Of a stretch of DNA of 64,000 nt, positions 36,652 through 49,424 are shown piece after piece. Each line of letters starts with the position of its first letter. Position 1 is the first letter of the stretch. Under the pieces are notes generated by a model that ran no database searches, was not told where the DNA came from, and saw only the letters and a list, made by a program, of their open reading frames with translations. A program made the translations under genes and the position numbers. The stretch comes from Gordius sp. MW1 (taxonomy: Eukaryota > Nematomorpha > Gordioida > Gordea > Gordiidae), in NCBI GenBank assembly GCA_964036665.1, contig OZ038531.1, positions 12,958,168 through 13,022,167 on the forward strand, given 5' to 3'.

Positions 36652-39600
36652 AAAGAGGTTTTAAGCTGCGAGAACTATCATTTTGACAAAAGACAACGTT
36701 TTATTGTTGCGATTAGTTTGTTGTATCGCAACGTGAGTGCTTAATTTTTCAAAAATGCACTATGCGATCATGATTTTAAAGTAATAGTTTTCTGATTCTG
36801 ATGAATTATTACTTTTTATCATCGAAACCACGTCTGAAAACGACAACTTTCATCGGATGCATACGGTTGAAAGAAAAATATGTGAAAATTTTTGAGGTAA
36901 AAATATTTATTTTTTTCGATTCTATGTGAAAGAGCATGAAAAAATATATAAAAGTAAGCCAATTTGAGAATCCTATTATCCTCGATTTACTTCCGAAAAG
37001 AGGTTTTAAGCTGCCAGAACTATTCATTTTGACAAAAGACAACGTATTATTGTTGCGATTAGTTTGTTGTATCGCAACGTGAGTGCTTAATTTTTAAAAA
37101 CTGCTCTATGCGATTATGATTTCAAAGTAATAGTTTTCTGATTCTGATAAATTTTTACTTTTTATCAAGGAAACCACGTTGAAAACGACAACTTTCATCG
37201 GATGAATACGGTTCAAAGAAAAATATGTGAAAAATTTAGAGGTAAAAATATATATTTTTTTTCATTCTATGTGAAAGAGCATGAAAAAATATATAAAAGT
37301 AAGCCAATTTGAGAATCCTATTATCCTCGATTTACTTCCGAAAAGAGGTTTTAAGCTGCGAGAACTATCATTTTGACAAAAGACAACGTTTTATTGTTGC
37401 GATTAGTTTGTTGTATCGCAACGTGAGTGCTTAATTTTTCAAAAATGCACTATGCGATCATGATTTTAAAGTAATAGTTTTCTGACTCTGATAAATTTTT
37501 ACTTTTTATCATCGAAACCACGTCTGAAAACGACAACTTTCATAGGATGCATACGGTTGAAAGAAAAATATGTGAAAAATTTTGAGGTAAAAATATCTAT
37601 TTTTTTCGATTCTATGTGAAAGAGCATGAAAAAATATATAAAAGTAAGCCAATTTGAGAATCCTATTATCCTCGATTTACTTCCGAAAAGAGGTTTTAAG
37701 CTGCCAGAACTATTCATTTTGACAAAAGACAACGTTTTAATGTTGCGATTAGTTTGTTGTATCGCAACGTGAGTGCTTAATTTTTGAAAACTGCTCTATG
37801 CGATTATGATTTCAAAGTAATAGTTTTTAGATTCTGATAAATTTTTACTTGGGATCATAGAAACCACGTCTGAAAACGACAACTTTCATTGGATGAATAC
37901 GGTTCAAAGAAAAATATGTGAAAATTTTGAGGTAAAAATATTTATTTTTTTCGATTCTATGTGAAAGAGCATGAAAAAATATATAAAAGTAAGCCAATGT
38001 GAGAATCCTATTATCCTCGATTTACTTCCGAAAAGAGGTTTTAAGCTGCGAGAACTATCATTTTGACAAAAGACAACGTTTTATTGTTGCGATTAGTTTG
38101 TTGTATCGCAACGTGAGTGCTTAATTTTTGAAAACTGCTCTATGCGATTAAGAATTTCAAAGTAATAGTTTTTAGATTCTGATAAATTTTTACTTGGGAT
38201 CATAGAAACCACGTCTGAAAACGACAACTTTCATCGGATGAATACGGTTCAAAGAAAAATATGTGAATAATTTTGAGGTAAAAATATTTATTTTTTTCGA
38301 TTTTATGTGAAAGAGCATGAAAAAATATATAAAAGTAAGCCAATTTGAGAATCCTATTATCCTCGATTTACTTCCGAAAAGAGGGTTTAAGCTGCCAGAT
38401 CTATTCATTTTGACAAAAGACAACGTTTTATTGTTGCGATTAGTTTGTTGTATCGCAACGTGAGTGCTTAATTTTTCAAAAATGCACTATGCGATCATGA
38501 TTTTAAAGTAATAGTTTTCTGATTCTGATAAATTTTTACTTTTTATCATCGAAACCACGTCTGAAAACGACAACTTTCATCGGATGCATACGGTTGAAAG
38601 AAAAATATGAGAAAAATTTTGAGGTAAAAATATTTATTTTTTTCGAATCTATGTGAAAGAGCATGAAAAAATATATAAAAGTAAGCCAATTTGAGAATCC
38701 TATTATCCTCGATTTACTTCCGGAAAGAGGTTTTGAGCTGCGAAAACTATCATTTTGACAAAAGACAACGTTTTATTGTTGCGATTAGTTTGTTGTATAT
38801 CAACGTGAGTGCTTAATTTTTCAAAAATGCACTATGCGATAATGATTTTAAAGTAATAGTTTTCTGATTCTGATAAATTTTTACTTTTTATCATCGAAAC
38901 CACGTCTGAAAACGACAACTTTCATCGGATGCATACGGTTGAAAGAAAAATATGTGAAAAATTTTGAGGTAAAAATATTTATTTTTTTCGATTCTATGTG
39001 AAAGAGCATGAAAAAATATATAAAAGTAAGCCAATTTGAGCATCCTATTATCCTCGATTTACTTCCGAAAAGAGGTTTTGAGCTGCGAGAACTATCATTT
39101 TGACAAACCACAACGTTTTATTGTTGCGATTAGTTTGTTGTATCGCAACGTGAGTGCTTAATTTTTCAAAAATGCACTATGCGATCATGATTTTAAAGTA
39201 ATAGTTTTCTGATTCTGATAAATTTTTACTTTTTATCATGGAAACCACGTCTGAAAACGACAACTTTCATCGGATGAATACGGTTCAAAGAAAAATATGT
39301 AAAAAATTTAGAGGTAAAATATTTATTTTTTTCGATTCTATGTGAAAGAGCATGAAAAAATATATAAAAGTAAGCCAATTTGAGAATCCTATTATCCTCG
39401 ATTTACTACCGAAAAGAGGTTTTAAGCTGCGAGAACTATCATTTTGACAAAAGATAGCGTTTTATTGTTGCGATTAGTTTGTTGTATCGCAACGTGAGTG
39501 CTTAATTTTTCAAAAATGCACTATGCGATCATGATTTTAAAGTAATAGTTTTCTGATTCTGATAAATTTTTACTTGGGATCATAGAAACCACGTCTGAAA

Positions 39601-42583
39601 ACGACAACTTTCATTGGATGAATACGGTTCAAAGAAAAATATGTGAAAATTTTGAGGTAAAAATATTTATTTTTTTCGATTCTATGTGAAAGAGCATAAA
39701 AAAATATATAAAAGTAAGCCAATGTGAGAATCCTATTATCCTCGATTTACTTCCGAAAAGAGGTTTTAAGCTGCGAGAACTATCATTTTGACAAAAGACA
39801 ACGTTTTAATGTTGCGATTAGTTTGTTGTATCGCAACGTGAGTGCTTAATTTTTGAAAACTGCTCTATGCGATTATGATTTCAAAGTAATAGTTTTTAGA
39901 TTCTGATAAATTTTTTACTTGGGATCATAGAAACCACGTCTGAAAACGACAACTTTTATCGGATGAATACGGTTCAAAGAAAAATATGTGAAAATTTTGA
40001 GGTAAAAATATTTATTTTTTTCGATTCTATGTGAAAGAGCATGAAAAAATATATAAAAGTAAGCCAATTTGAGAATCCTATTATCCTCGATTGACTTCCG
40101 AAAAGAGGGTTTAAGCTGCCAGATCTATTCATTTTGACAAAAGACAACGTTTTATTGTTGCGATTAGTTTGTTGTATCGCAACGTGAGTGCTTAATTTTT
40201 GAAAACTGCTCTATGCGATTATGATTTCAAAGTAATAGTTTTTAGATTCTGATAAATTTTTACTTAGGATCATAGAAACCACGTCTGAAAACGACAACTT
40301 TCATCGGATGAATACGGTTCAAAGAAAAATATGTGAATAATTTTGAGGTAAAAATATTTATTTTTTTCGATTTTATGTGAAAGAGCATGAAAAAATATAT
40401 AAAAGTAAGCCAATATGAGAATCCTATTATCCTCGATTTACTTCCGAAAAGAGGGTTTAAGCTGCCAGATCTATTCATTTTGACAAAAGACAACGTTTTA
40501 TTGTTGCGATTAGTTTGTTGTATCGCAACGTGAGTGTTTAATTTTTCAAAAATGCACTATGCGATCATGATTTTAAAGTAATAGTTTTCTGATTCTGATA
40601 AATTTTTACTTGGGATCATAGAAACCACGTCTGAAAACGACAACTTTCATCGGATGAATACGGTTCAAAGAAAAATATGTAAAAAATTTTGAGGTAAAAA
40701 TATTTATTTTTTTTCGATTCTATGTGAAAGAGCATGAAAAAATATATAAGAGTAAGCCAATTTGAGAATTCTATTATCCTCGATTGACTTCTGAAAAGAG
40801 GTTTTAAGCTGCGAGAACTATCATTTTGACAAAAGACAACGTTTTATTGTTGCGATTAGTTTGTTGTATCGCAACGTGAGTGCTTAATTTTTCAAAAATG
40901 CACTATGCGATCATGATTTTAAAGTAATAGTTTTCTGATTCTGATAAATTTTTACTTTTTATCATGGAAACCACGTCTGAAAACGACAACTTTTATCGGA
41001 TGAATACGGTTCAAAGAAAAATATGTAAAAAATTTAGAGGTAAAATATTTATTTTTTTCGATTCTATGTGAAAGAGCATGAAAAAATATATAAAAGTAAG
41101 CCAATTTGAGAATCCTATTATCCTCGATTTACTTCCGAAAAGAGGTTTTAAGCTGCGAGAACTATCATTTTGACAAAAGACAACGTTTTATTGTTGCGAT
41201 TAGTTTGTTGTATCGCAACGTGAGTGCTTAATTTTTGAAAACTGCTCTATGCGATTATGATTTCAAAGTAATAGTTTTCTGATTCTGATAAATTTTTACT
41301 TTTTATCATGGAAACCACGTCTGAAAACGACAACTTTCATCGGATGAATACGGTTCAAAGAAAAATATGTGAAAAATTTAGAGGTAAAATATTTATTTTT
41401 TCCGATTCTATGTAAAAGAGCATAAAAAAATATATAAAAGTAAGCCAATTTGAGAATCCTATTATCCTCGATTTACTTTCGAAAAGAGTTTTAAGCTGCG
41501 AGAACTATCATTTTGACAAAAGACAACGTTTTATTGTTGCGATTAGTTTGTTGTATCGCAACGTGAGTGCTTAATTTTTGAAAACTGCTCTATGCGATTA
41601 TGATTTCAAAGTAATAGTTTTCTGATTCTGATAAATTTTTACTTTTTATCATCGAAACCACGTCTGAAAACGACAACTTTCATCGGATGCATACGGTTGA
41701 AAGAAAAATATGTGAAAAATTTTGAGGTAAAAATATTTATTTTTTTTAATTCTATGTGAAAGAGCATGAAAAAACATATAAAAGTAAGCCAATTTGAGAA
41801 TCCTATTATCCTCGATTTACTTCCGAAAAGAGGTTTTAAGCTGCGAGAACTATCATTTTGACAAAAGACAACGTTTTATTGTTGCGATTAGTTTGTTGTA
41901 TCGCAACGTGAGTGCTTAATTTTTCAAAAATGCACTATTCGATCATGATTTTAAAGTAATAGTTTTCTGATTCTGATAAATTTTTACTTTTTATCATCGA
42001 AACCACGTCTGAAAACGACAACTTTCATCGGATGCATACGGTTGAAAGAAAAATATGAGAAAAATTTTGAGGTAAAAATATTTATTTTTTTCGATTCTAT
42101 GTGAAAGAGCATGAAAAAATATATAAAAGTAAGCCAATTTGAGAATCCTATTATCCTCGATTTACTTCCGAAAAGAGGTTTTAAGCTGCCAGATCTATTC
42201 ATTTTGACAAAAGACAACAATTATTGTTGCGATTAGTTTGTTGTATCGCAACGTGAGTGCTTAATTTTTAAAATATGCACTATGCGATCATGATTTAAAA
42301 GTAATAGTTTTCTGATTCTGATAAATTTTTACTTTTTATCATCGAAACCACGTCTGAAAACGACAACTTTCATCGGATGTATACGGTTGAAAGAAAAATA
42401 TGAGAAAAATTTTGAGGTAAAAATATTTATTTTTTTCGATTTTATGTGAAAGAGCATGAAAAAATATATAAAAGTAAGCCAATTTGAGAATCCTATTATC
42501 CTCGATTTACTTCCGAAAATAGGGTTTAAGCTGCCAGATCTATTCATTTTGACAAAAGACAACGTTTTATTGTTGCGATTAGA
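36652..42583. repeat. Shuffled B1/B2 domain, first AGATCT-bearing monomers
   Basis: About seventeen B monomers in which B1 and B2 marks are exchanged freely. A monomer with GTGAATAATTTTGAGG occurs at about 38,264 and 40,334, 2,070 bp apart (six monomers), but its neighbours are not repeated at that distance. GCCAGAACTATTC copies (about 37,013 and 37,704) precede the first GCCAGATCTATTC copy near 38,394. Monomers with AAGACAACAATTATTG begin at the right edge. No long HOR is obvious. Confidence 0.82.
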
Positions 42584-43961
42584 TTGTTGTATCGCAACGT
42601 GAGTGCTTAATTTTTGAAAACTGCTCTATGCGATTATGATTTCAAAGTAATAGTTTTTAGATTCTGATAAATTTTTACTTTTTATCATCGAAACCACGTC
42701 TGAAAACGACAACTTTCATCGGATGCATACGGTTGAAAGATAAATATGAGAAAAATTTTGAGGTAAAAATATTTATTTTTTTCGATTCTATGTGAAAGAG
42801 CATGAAAAAATATATAAAAGTAAGCCAATTTGAGAATCCTATTATCCTCGATTTACTTCCGAAAAGAGGTTTTAAGCTGCCAGATCTATTCATTTTGACA
42901 AAAGACAACAATTATTGTTGCGATTAGTTTGTTGTATCGCAACGTGATTCTTAATTTTTAAAATATGCACTATGCGATCATGATTTAAAAGTAATAGTTT
43001 TCTGATTCTGATAAATTTTTACTTTTTATCATCGAAACCACGTCTGAAAACGACAACTTTCATCGGATGCATACGGTTGAAAGAAAAATATGAGAAAAAT
43101 TTTGAGGTAAAAATATTTATTTTTTTCGATTCTATGTGAAAGAGCATGAAAAAATATATAAAAGTAAGCCAATTTGAAAATTCTATTATCGTCGATTGAC
43201 TTCTGAAAAGAGGTTTTAAGCTGCGAGAACCATCATTTTGACAAAAGACAACGTTTTATTGTTGCGATTAGTTTGTTGTATCGCAACGTGAGTGCTTAAT
43301 TTTTGGAAACTGCTCTATGCGATTATGATTTCAAAGTAATAGTTTTTAGATTCTGATAAATTTTTACTTGGGATCATAGAAACCACGTCTGAAAACGACA
43401 ACTTTCATCGGATGAATACGGTTCAAAGAAAAATATGTGAAATATTTTGATGTAAAAATATTTATTTTTTTCGATTCTATGTGAAAGAGCATGAAAAAAA
43501 TATAAAAGTAAGCCAATTTGAGAATCCTATTATCCTCGATTTACTTCCGAAAAGAGGTTTTAAGCTGCCAGATCTATTCATTTTGTCAAAAGACAACGTT
43601 TTATTGTTGCGATTAGTTTGTTGTATCGCAACGTGAGTGCTTAATTTTTGAAAACTGCTCTATGCGATTATGATTTCAAAGTAATAGTTTTTAGATTCTA
43701 ATAAATTTTTACTTGGGATCATAGAAACCACGTCTGAAAACGACAACTTCCATCGGATGAATACGGTTCAAAGAAAAATATGTGAAAAATTTTGAGGTAA
43801 AAATATTTTTTTTTTTCGATTCTATGTGAAAGAGCATGAAAAAATATATAAAAGTAAGCCAATTTGAGAATCTTATTATCCTCGATTGACTTCTGAAAAG
43901 AGGTTTAAGCTGCGAGAACTATCATTTTGACAAAAGACAACGTTTTATTGTTGCGATTAGT
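42584..43961. repeat. 1,378-bp four-monomer HOR, copy 1
   Basis: Marks repeated 1,378 bp downstream include GAAAGATAAATATGAG, AAGACAACAATTATTG, CAACGTGATTCTTAAT, TTATCGTCGATTGAC, GAGAACCATCATTTTG, TTTTTGGAAACTG, GTGAAATATTTTGATG, ATTTTGTCAAAAG and GATTCTAATAAAT. The left edge follows GATTAGATTGTTG at 42,580-42,592, which is not repeated. Confidence 0.88.
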
Positions 43962-45434
43962 TTGTTGTATCGCAACGTGAGTGCTTAATTTTTGAAAACT
44001 GCTCTATGCGATTATGATTTCAAAGTAATAGTTTTTAGATTCTGATAAATTTTTACTTTTTATCATCGAAACCACGTCTGAAAACGACAACTTTCATCGG
44101 ATGCATACGGTTGAAAGATAAATATGAGAAAAATTTTGAGGTAAAAATATTTATTTTTTTCGATTCTATGTGAAAGAGCATGAAAAAATATATAAAAGTA
44201 AGCCAATTTGAGAATCCTATTATCCTCGATTTACTTCCGAAAAGAGGTTTTAAGCTGCCAGATCTATTCATTTTGACAAAAGACAACAATTATTGTTGCG
44301 ATTAGTTTGTTGTATCGCAACGTGATTCTTAATTTTTAAAATATGCACTATGCGATCATGATTTAAAAGTAATAGTTTTCTGATTCTGATAAATTTTTAC
44401 TTTTTATCATCGAAACCACGTCTGAAAACGACAACTTTCATCGGATGCATACGGTTGAAAGAAAAATATGAGAAAAATTTTGAGGTAAAAATATTTATTT
44501 TTTTCGATTCTATGTGAAAGAGCATGAAAAAATATATAAAAGTAAGCCAATTTGAAAATTCTATTATCGTCGATTGACTTCTGAAAAGAGGTTTTAAGCT
44601 GCGAGAACCATCATTTTGACAAAAGACAACGTTTTATTGTTGCGATTAGTTTGTTGTATCGTAACGTGAGTGCTTAATTTTTGGAAACTGCTCTATGCGA
44701 TTATGATTTCAAAGTAATAGTTTTTAGATTCTGATAAATTTTTACTTGGGATCATAGAAACCACGTCTGAAAACGACAACTTTCATCGGATGAATACGGT
44801 TCAAAGAAAAATATGTGAAATATTTTGATGTAAAAATATTTATTTTTTTCGATTCTATGTGAAAGAGCATGAAAAAAATATAAAAGTAAGCCAATTTGAG
44901 AATCCTATTATTCTCGATTTACTTCCGAAAAGAGGTTTTAAGCTGCCAGATCTATTCATTTTGTCAAAAGACAACGTTTTATTGTTGCGATTAGTTTGTT
45001 GTATCGCAACGTGAGTGCTTAATTTTTGAAAACTGCTCTATGCGATTATGATTTCAAAGTAATAGTTTTTAGATTCTAATAAATTTTTACTTGGGATCAT
45101 AGAAACCACGTCTGAAAACGACAACTTCCATCGGATGAATACGGTTCAAAGAAAAATATGTGAAAAATTTTGAGGTAAAAATATTTTTTTTTTTCAAATC
45201 TATGTGAAAGAGCATGAAAAAATATATAAAAGTAAGCCAATTTGAGAATCTTATTATCCTCGATTGACTTCTGAAAAGAGGTTTTAAGCTGCGAGAACTA
45301 TCATTTTGACAAAAGACAACGTTTTATTGTTGCGATTAGTTTGTTGTATCGCAACGTGAGTGCTTAATTTTTGAAAACTGCTCTATGCGATTATGATTTC
45401 AAAGTAATAGTTTTTAGATTCTGATAAATTTTTA
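43962..45434. repeat. 1,378-bp four-monomer HOR, copy 2
   Basis: Repeats copy 1, and similarity continues about 95 bp beyond a full unit, to where TTTTTATCATCG in copy 1 becomes TTGGGATCATAG. Visible differences include GTATCGTAACG (44,656-44,666, breaking the inverted repeat), ATTATTCTCG (about 44,911), and TTTCAAATCTATG near 45,195 against TTTCGATTCTATG. Confidence 0.88.
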
Positions 45435-48400
45435 CTTGGGATCATAGAAACCACGTCTGAAAACGACAACTTTCATCGGATGAATACGGTTCAAAGAAAA
45501 ATATGTGAAAAATTTTGAGGTAAAAATATTTATTTTTTTCGATTCTATGTGAAAGAGCATGAAAAAATATATAAAAGTAAGCCAATTTGAGAATCCTCTT
45601 ATCCTCGATTTACTTCCGAAAAGAGGTTTTAAGCTGCCAGATCTATTCATTTTGACAAAAGACAACGTTTTATTGTTGCGATTAGTTTGTTGTATCGCAA
45701 CGTGAGTGCTTAATTTTTCAAAAATGCACTATGCGATCATGATTTTAAAGTAATAGTTTTCTGATTCTGATAAATTTTTACTTTTTATCATCGAAACCAC
45801 GTCTGAAAACGACAGCTTTCATCGGATGCATACGGTTGAAAGAAAAATATGAGAAATATTTTGATGTAAAAATATTTATTTTTTTCGATTCTATGTGAAA
45901 GAGCATGAAAAAATATATAAAAGTAAGCCAATTTGAGAATCCTATTATCCTCGATTTACTTCCGAAAAGAGGTTTTAAGCTGCCAGATCTATTCATTTTG
46001 ACAAAAGACAACGTTTTATTGTTGCGATTAGTTTGTTGTATCGCAACGTGAGTGCTTAATTTTTAAAATATGCACTATGCGATCATGATTTAAAAGTAAT
46101 AATTTTCTGATTCTGATAAATTTTTACTTTTTATCATCGAAACCACGTCTGAAAACGACAACTTTCATCGGATGCATACGGTTGAAAGAAAAATATGAGA
46201 AAAATTTTGAGGTAAAAATATTTATTTTTTTCGATTTTATGTGAAAGAGCATGAAAAAATATATAAAAGTAAGCCAATTTGAGAATCCTATTATCCTCGA
46301 TTTACTTCCGAAAAGAGGGTTTAAGCTGCCAGATCTATTCATTTTGACAAAAGACAACGTTTTATTGTTGCGATTAGTTTGTTGTATCGCAACGTGAGTG
46401 CTTAATTTTTGATAACTGCTCTATGCGATTATGATTTCAAAGTAATAGTTTTTAGATTCTGATAAATTTTTACTTGGGATCATAGAAACCACGTCTGAAA
46501 ACGACAACTTTCATCGGATGAATACGGTTCAAAGAAAAATATGTGAAAAATTTTGAGGTAAAAATATTTATTTTTTTCGATTCTATGTGAAAGAGCATGA
46601 AAAAATATATAAAAGTAAGCCAATTTGAAAATTCTATTATCCTCGATTGACTTCTGAAAAGAGGTTTTAAGCTGCGAGAACTATCATTTTGACAAAAGAC
46701 AACGTTTTATTGTTGCGATTAGTTTGTTGTATCGCAACGTGAGTGCTTAATTTTTCAAAAATGCACTATGCGATCATGATTTTAAAGTAATAGTTTTCTG
46801 ATTCTGATAAATTTTTACTTTTTATCATCGAAACCACGTCTGAAAACGACAACTTTCATCGGATGCATACGGTTGAAAGAAAAATATGAGAAAAATTTTG
46901 AGGTAAAAATATTTATTTTTTTCGATTCTATGTGAAAGAGCATGAAAAAATATATAAAAGTAAGCCAATTTGAGAATCCTATTATCCTCGATTTACTTCC
47001 GAAAAGAGGTTTTAAGCTGCCAGATCTATTCATTTTGACAAAAGACAACGTTTTATTGTTGCGATTAGTTTGTTGTATCGCAACGTGAGTGCTTAATTTT
47101 TCAAAAATGCACTATGCGATCATGATTTTAAAGTAATAGTTTTCTGATTCTGATAAATTTTTACTTTTTATCATCGAAACCACGTCTGAAAACGACAACT
47201 TTCATCGGATGCATACGGTTGAAAGAAAAATATGAGAAAAATTTTGAGGTAAAAATATTTATTTTTTTCGATTCTATGTGAAAGAGCATGAAAAAATATA
47301 TAAAAGTAAGCCAATTTGAGAATCCTATTATCCTCGATTTACTTCCGAAAAGAGGTTTTAAGCTGCCAGATCTATTCATTTTGACAAAAGACAACGTTTT
47401 ATTGTTGCGATTAGTTTGTTGTATCGCAACGTGAGTGCTTAATTTTTCAAAAATGCACTATGCGATCATGATTTTAAAGTAATAGTTTTCTGATTCTGAT
47501 AAATTTTTACTTGGGATCATAGAAACCACGTCTGAAAACGACAACTTTCATCGGATGAATACGGTTCAAAGAAAAATATGTAAAAAATTTTGAGGTAAAA
47601 ATATTTATTTTTTTTCGATTCTATGTGAAAGAGCATGAAAAAATATATAAAAGTAAGCCAATTTGAGAATTCTATTATCCTCGATTGACTTCTGAAAAGA
47701 GGTTTTAAGCTGCGAGAACTATCATTTTGACAAAAGACAACGTTTTATTGTTGCGATTAGTTTGTTGTATCGCAACGTGAGTGCTTAATTTTTCAAAAAT
47801 GCACTATGCGATCATGATTTTAAAGTAATAGTTTTTTGATTCTGATAAATTTTTACTTTTTATCATCGAAACCACGTCTGAAAACGACAACTTTCATCGG
47901 ATGCATACGGTTGAAAGAAAAATATGAGAAAAATTTTGAGGTAAAAATATTTATTTTTTTCGATTCTATGTGAAAGAGCATGAAAAAATATATAAAAGTA
48001 AGCCAATTTGAGAATCCTATTATCCTCGATTTACTTCCGAAAAGAGGTTTTAAGCTGCCAGATCTATTCATTTTGACAAAAGACAACGTTTTATTGTTGC
48101 GATTAGTTTGTTGTATCGCAACGTGAGTGCTTAATTTTTGAAAACTGCTCTATGCGATTATGATTTCAAAGTAATAGTTTTCTGATTCTGATAAATTTTT
48201 ACTTGGGATCATAGAAACCACGTCTGAAAACGACAACTTTCATCGGATGAATACGGTTCAAAGAAAAATATGTGAAAAATTTTGAGGTAAAAATATTTAT
48301 TTTTTTCGATTCTATGTGAAAGAGCATGAAAAAATATATAAAAGTAAGCCAATTTGAGAATCGTATTATCCTCGATTGACTTCTGAAAAGAGGTTTTAAG

Positions 48401-49424
48401 CTGCCAGAACTATTCATTTTGACAAAAGACAACGTTTTATTGTTGCGATTAGTTTGTTGTATCGCAACGTGAGTGCTTAATTTTTCAAAAATGCACTATG
48501 CGATCATGAAAGTAATAGTTTTCTGATTCTGATAAATTTTTACTTGGGATCATAGAAACCACGTCTGAAAACGACAACTTTCATCGGATGAATACGGTTC
48601 AAAGAAAATATGTAAAAAATTTTGAGGTAAAAATATTTTTTTTTTTCGATTCTATGTGAAAGAGCATGAAAAAATATATAAAAGTAAGCCAATTTGAGAA
48701 TTCTATTATCCTCGATTGACTTCTGAAAAGAGGTTTTAAGCTGCGAGAACTATCATTTTGACAAAAGACAACGTTTTATTATTGCGATTAGTTTGTTGTA
48801 TCGCAACGCGAGTGCTTAATTTTTCAAAAATGCACTATGCGATCATGATTTTAAAGTAATAGTTTTCTGATTCGATAAATTTTTACTTTTTATCATCGAA
48901 ACCACGTCTGAAAACGACAACTTTCATCGGATGCCTACGGTTGAAAGAAAAATATGAGAAAAATTTTGAGGTAAAAATATTTATTTTTTTCGATTCTATG
49001 TGAAAGAGCATGAAAAAATATATAAAAGTAAGCCAATTTGAGAATCCTATTATCCTCGATTTACTTCCGAAAAGAGGTTTTAAGCTGCCAGATCTATTCA
49101 TTTTGACAAAAGACAACGTTTTATTGTTGCGATTAGTTTGTTGTATCGCAACGTGAGTGCTTAATTTTTCAAAAATGCACTATGCGATCATGATTTTAAA
49201 GTAATAGTTTTCTGATTTTGATAAATTTTTACTTTTTATCATCGAAACCACGTCTAAAAACGACAACTTTCATCGGATGCATACGGTTGAAAGAAAAATA
49301 TGAGAAAAATTTTGAGGTAAAAATATTTATTTTTTTCGATTCTATGTGAAAGAGCATGAAAAAATATATAAAAGTAAGCCAATTTGAGAATCCTATTATC
49401 CTCGATTTACTTCCGAAAAGAGGT
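45435..49424. repeat. B1-rich domain with about 1,035-bp three-monomer periodicity
   Basis: Marks TTCTATTATCCTCGATTGAC and GACTTCTGAAAAG recur near 46,630, 47,668 and 48,699, about 1,030-1,038 bp apart, each followed by B1 monomers and then a mosaic or B2 copy. The neighbouring B1 monomers starting near 46,750 and 47,096 are almost identical at a 346-bp step. Small private losses occur, such as CGATCATGAAAGTAATAG near 48,505 and TGATTCGATAAA near 48,871. Confidence 0.82.
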
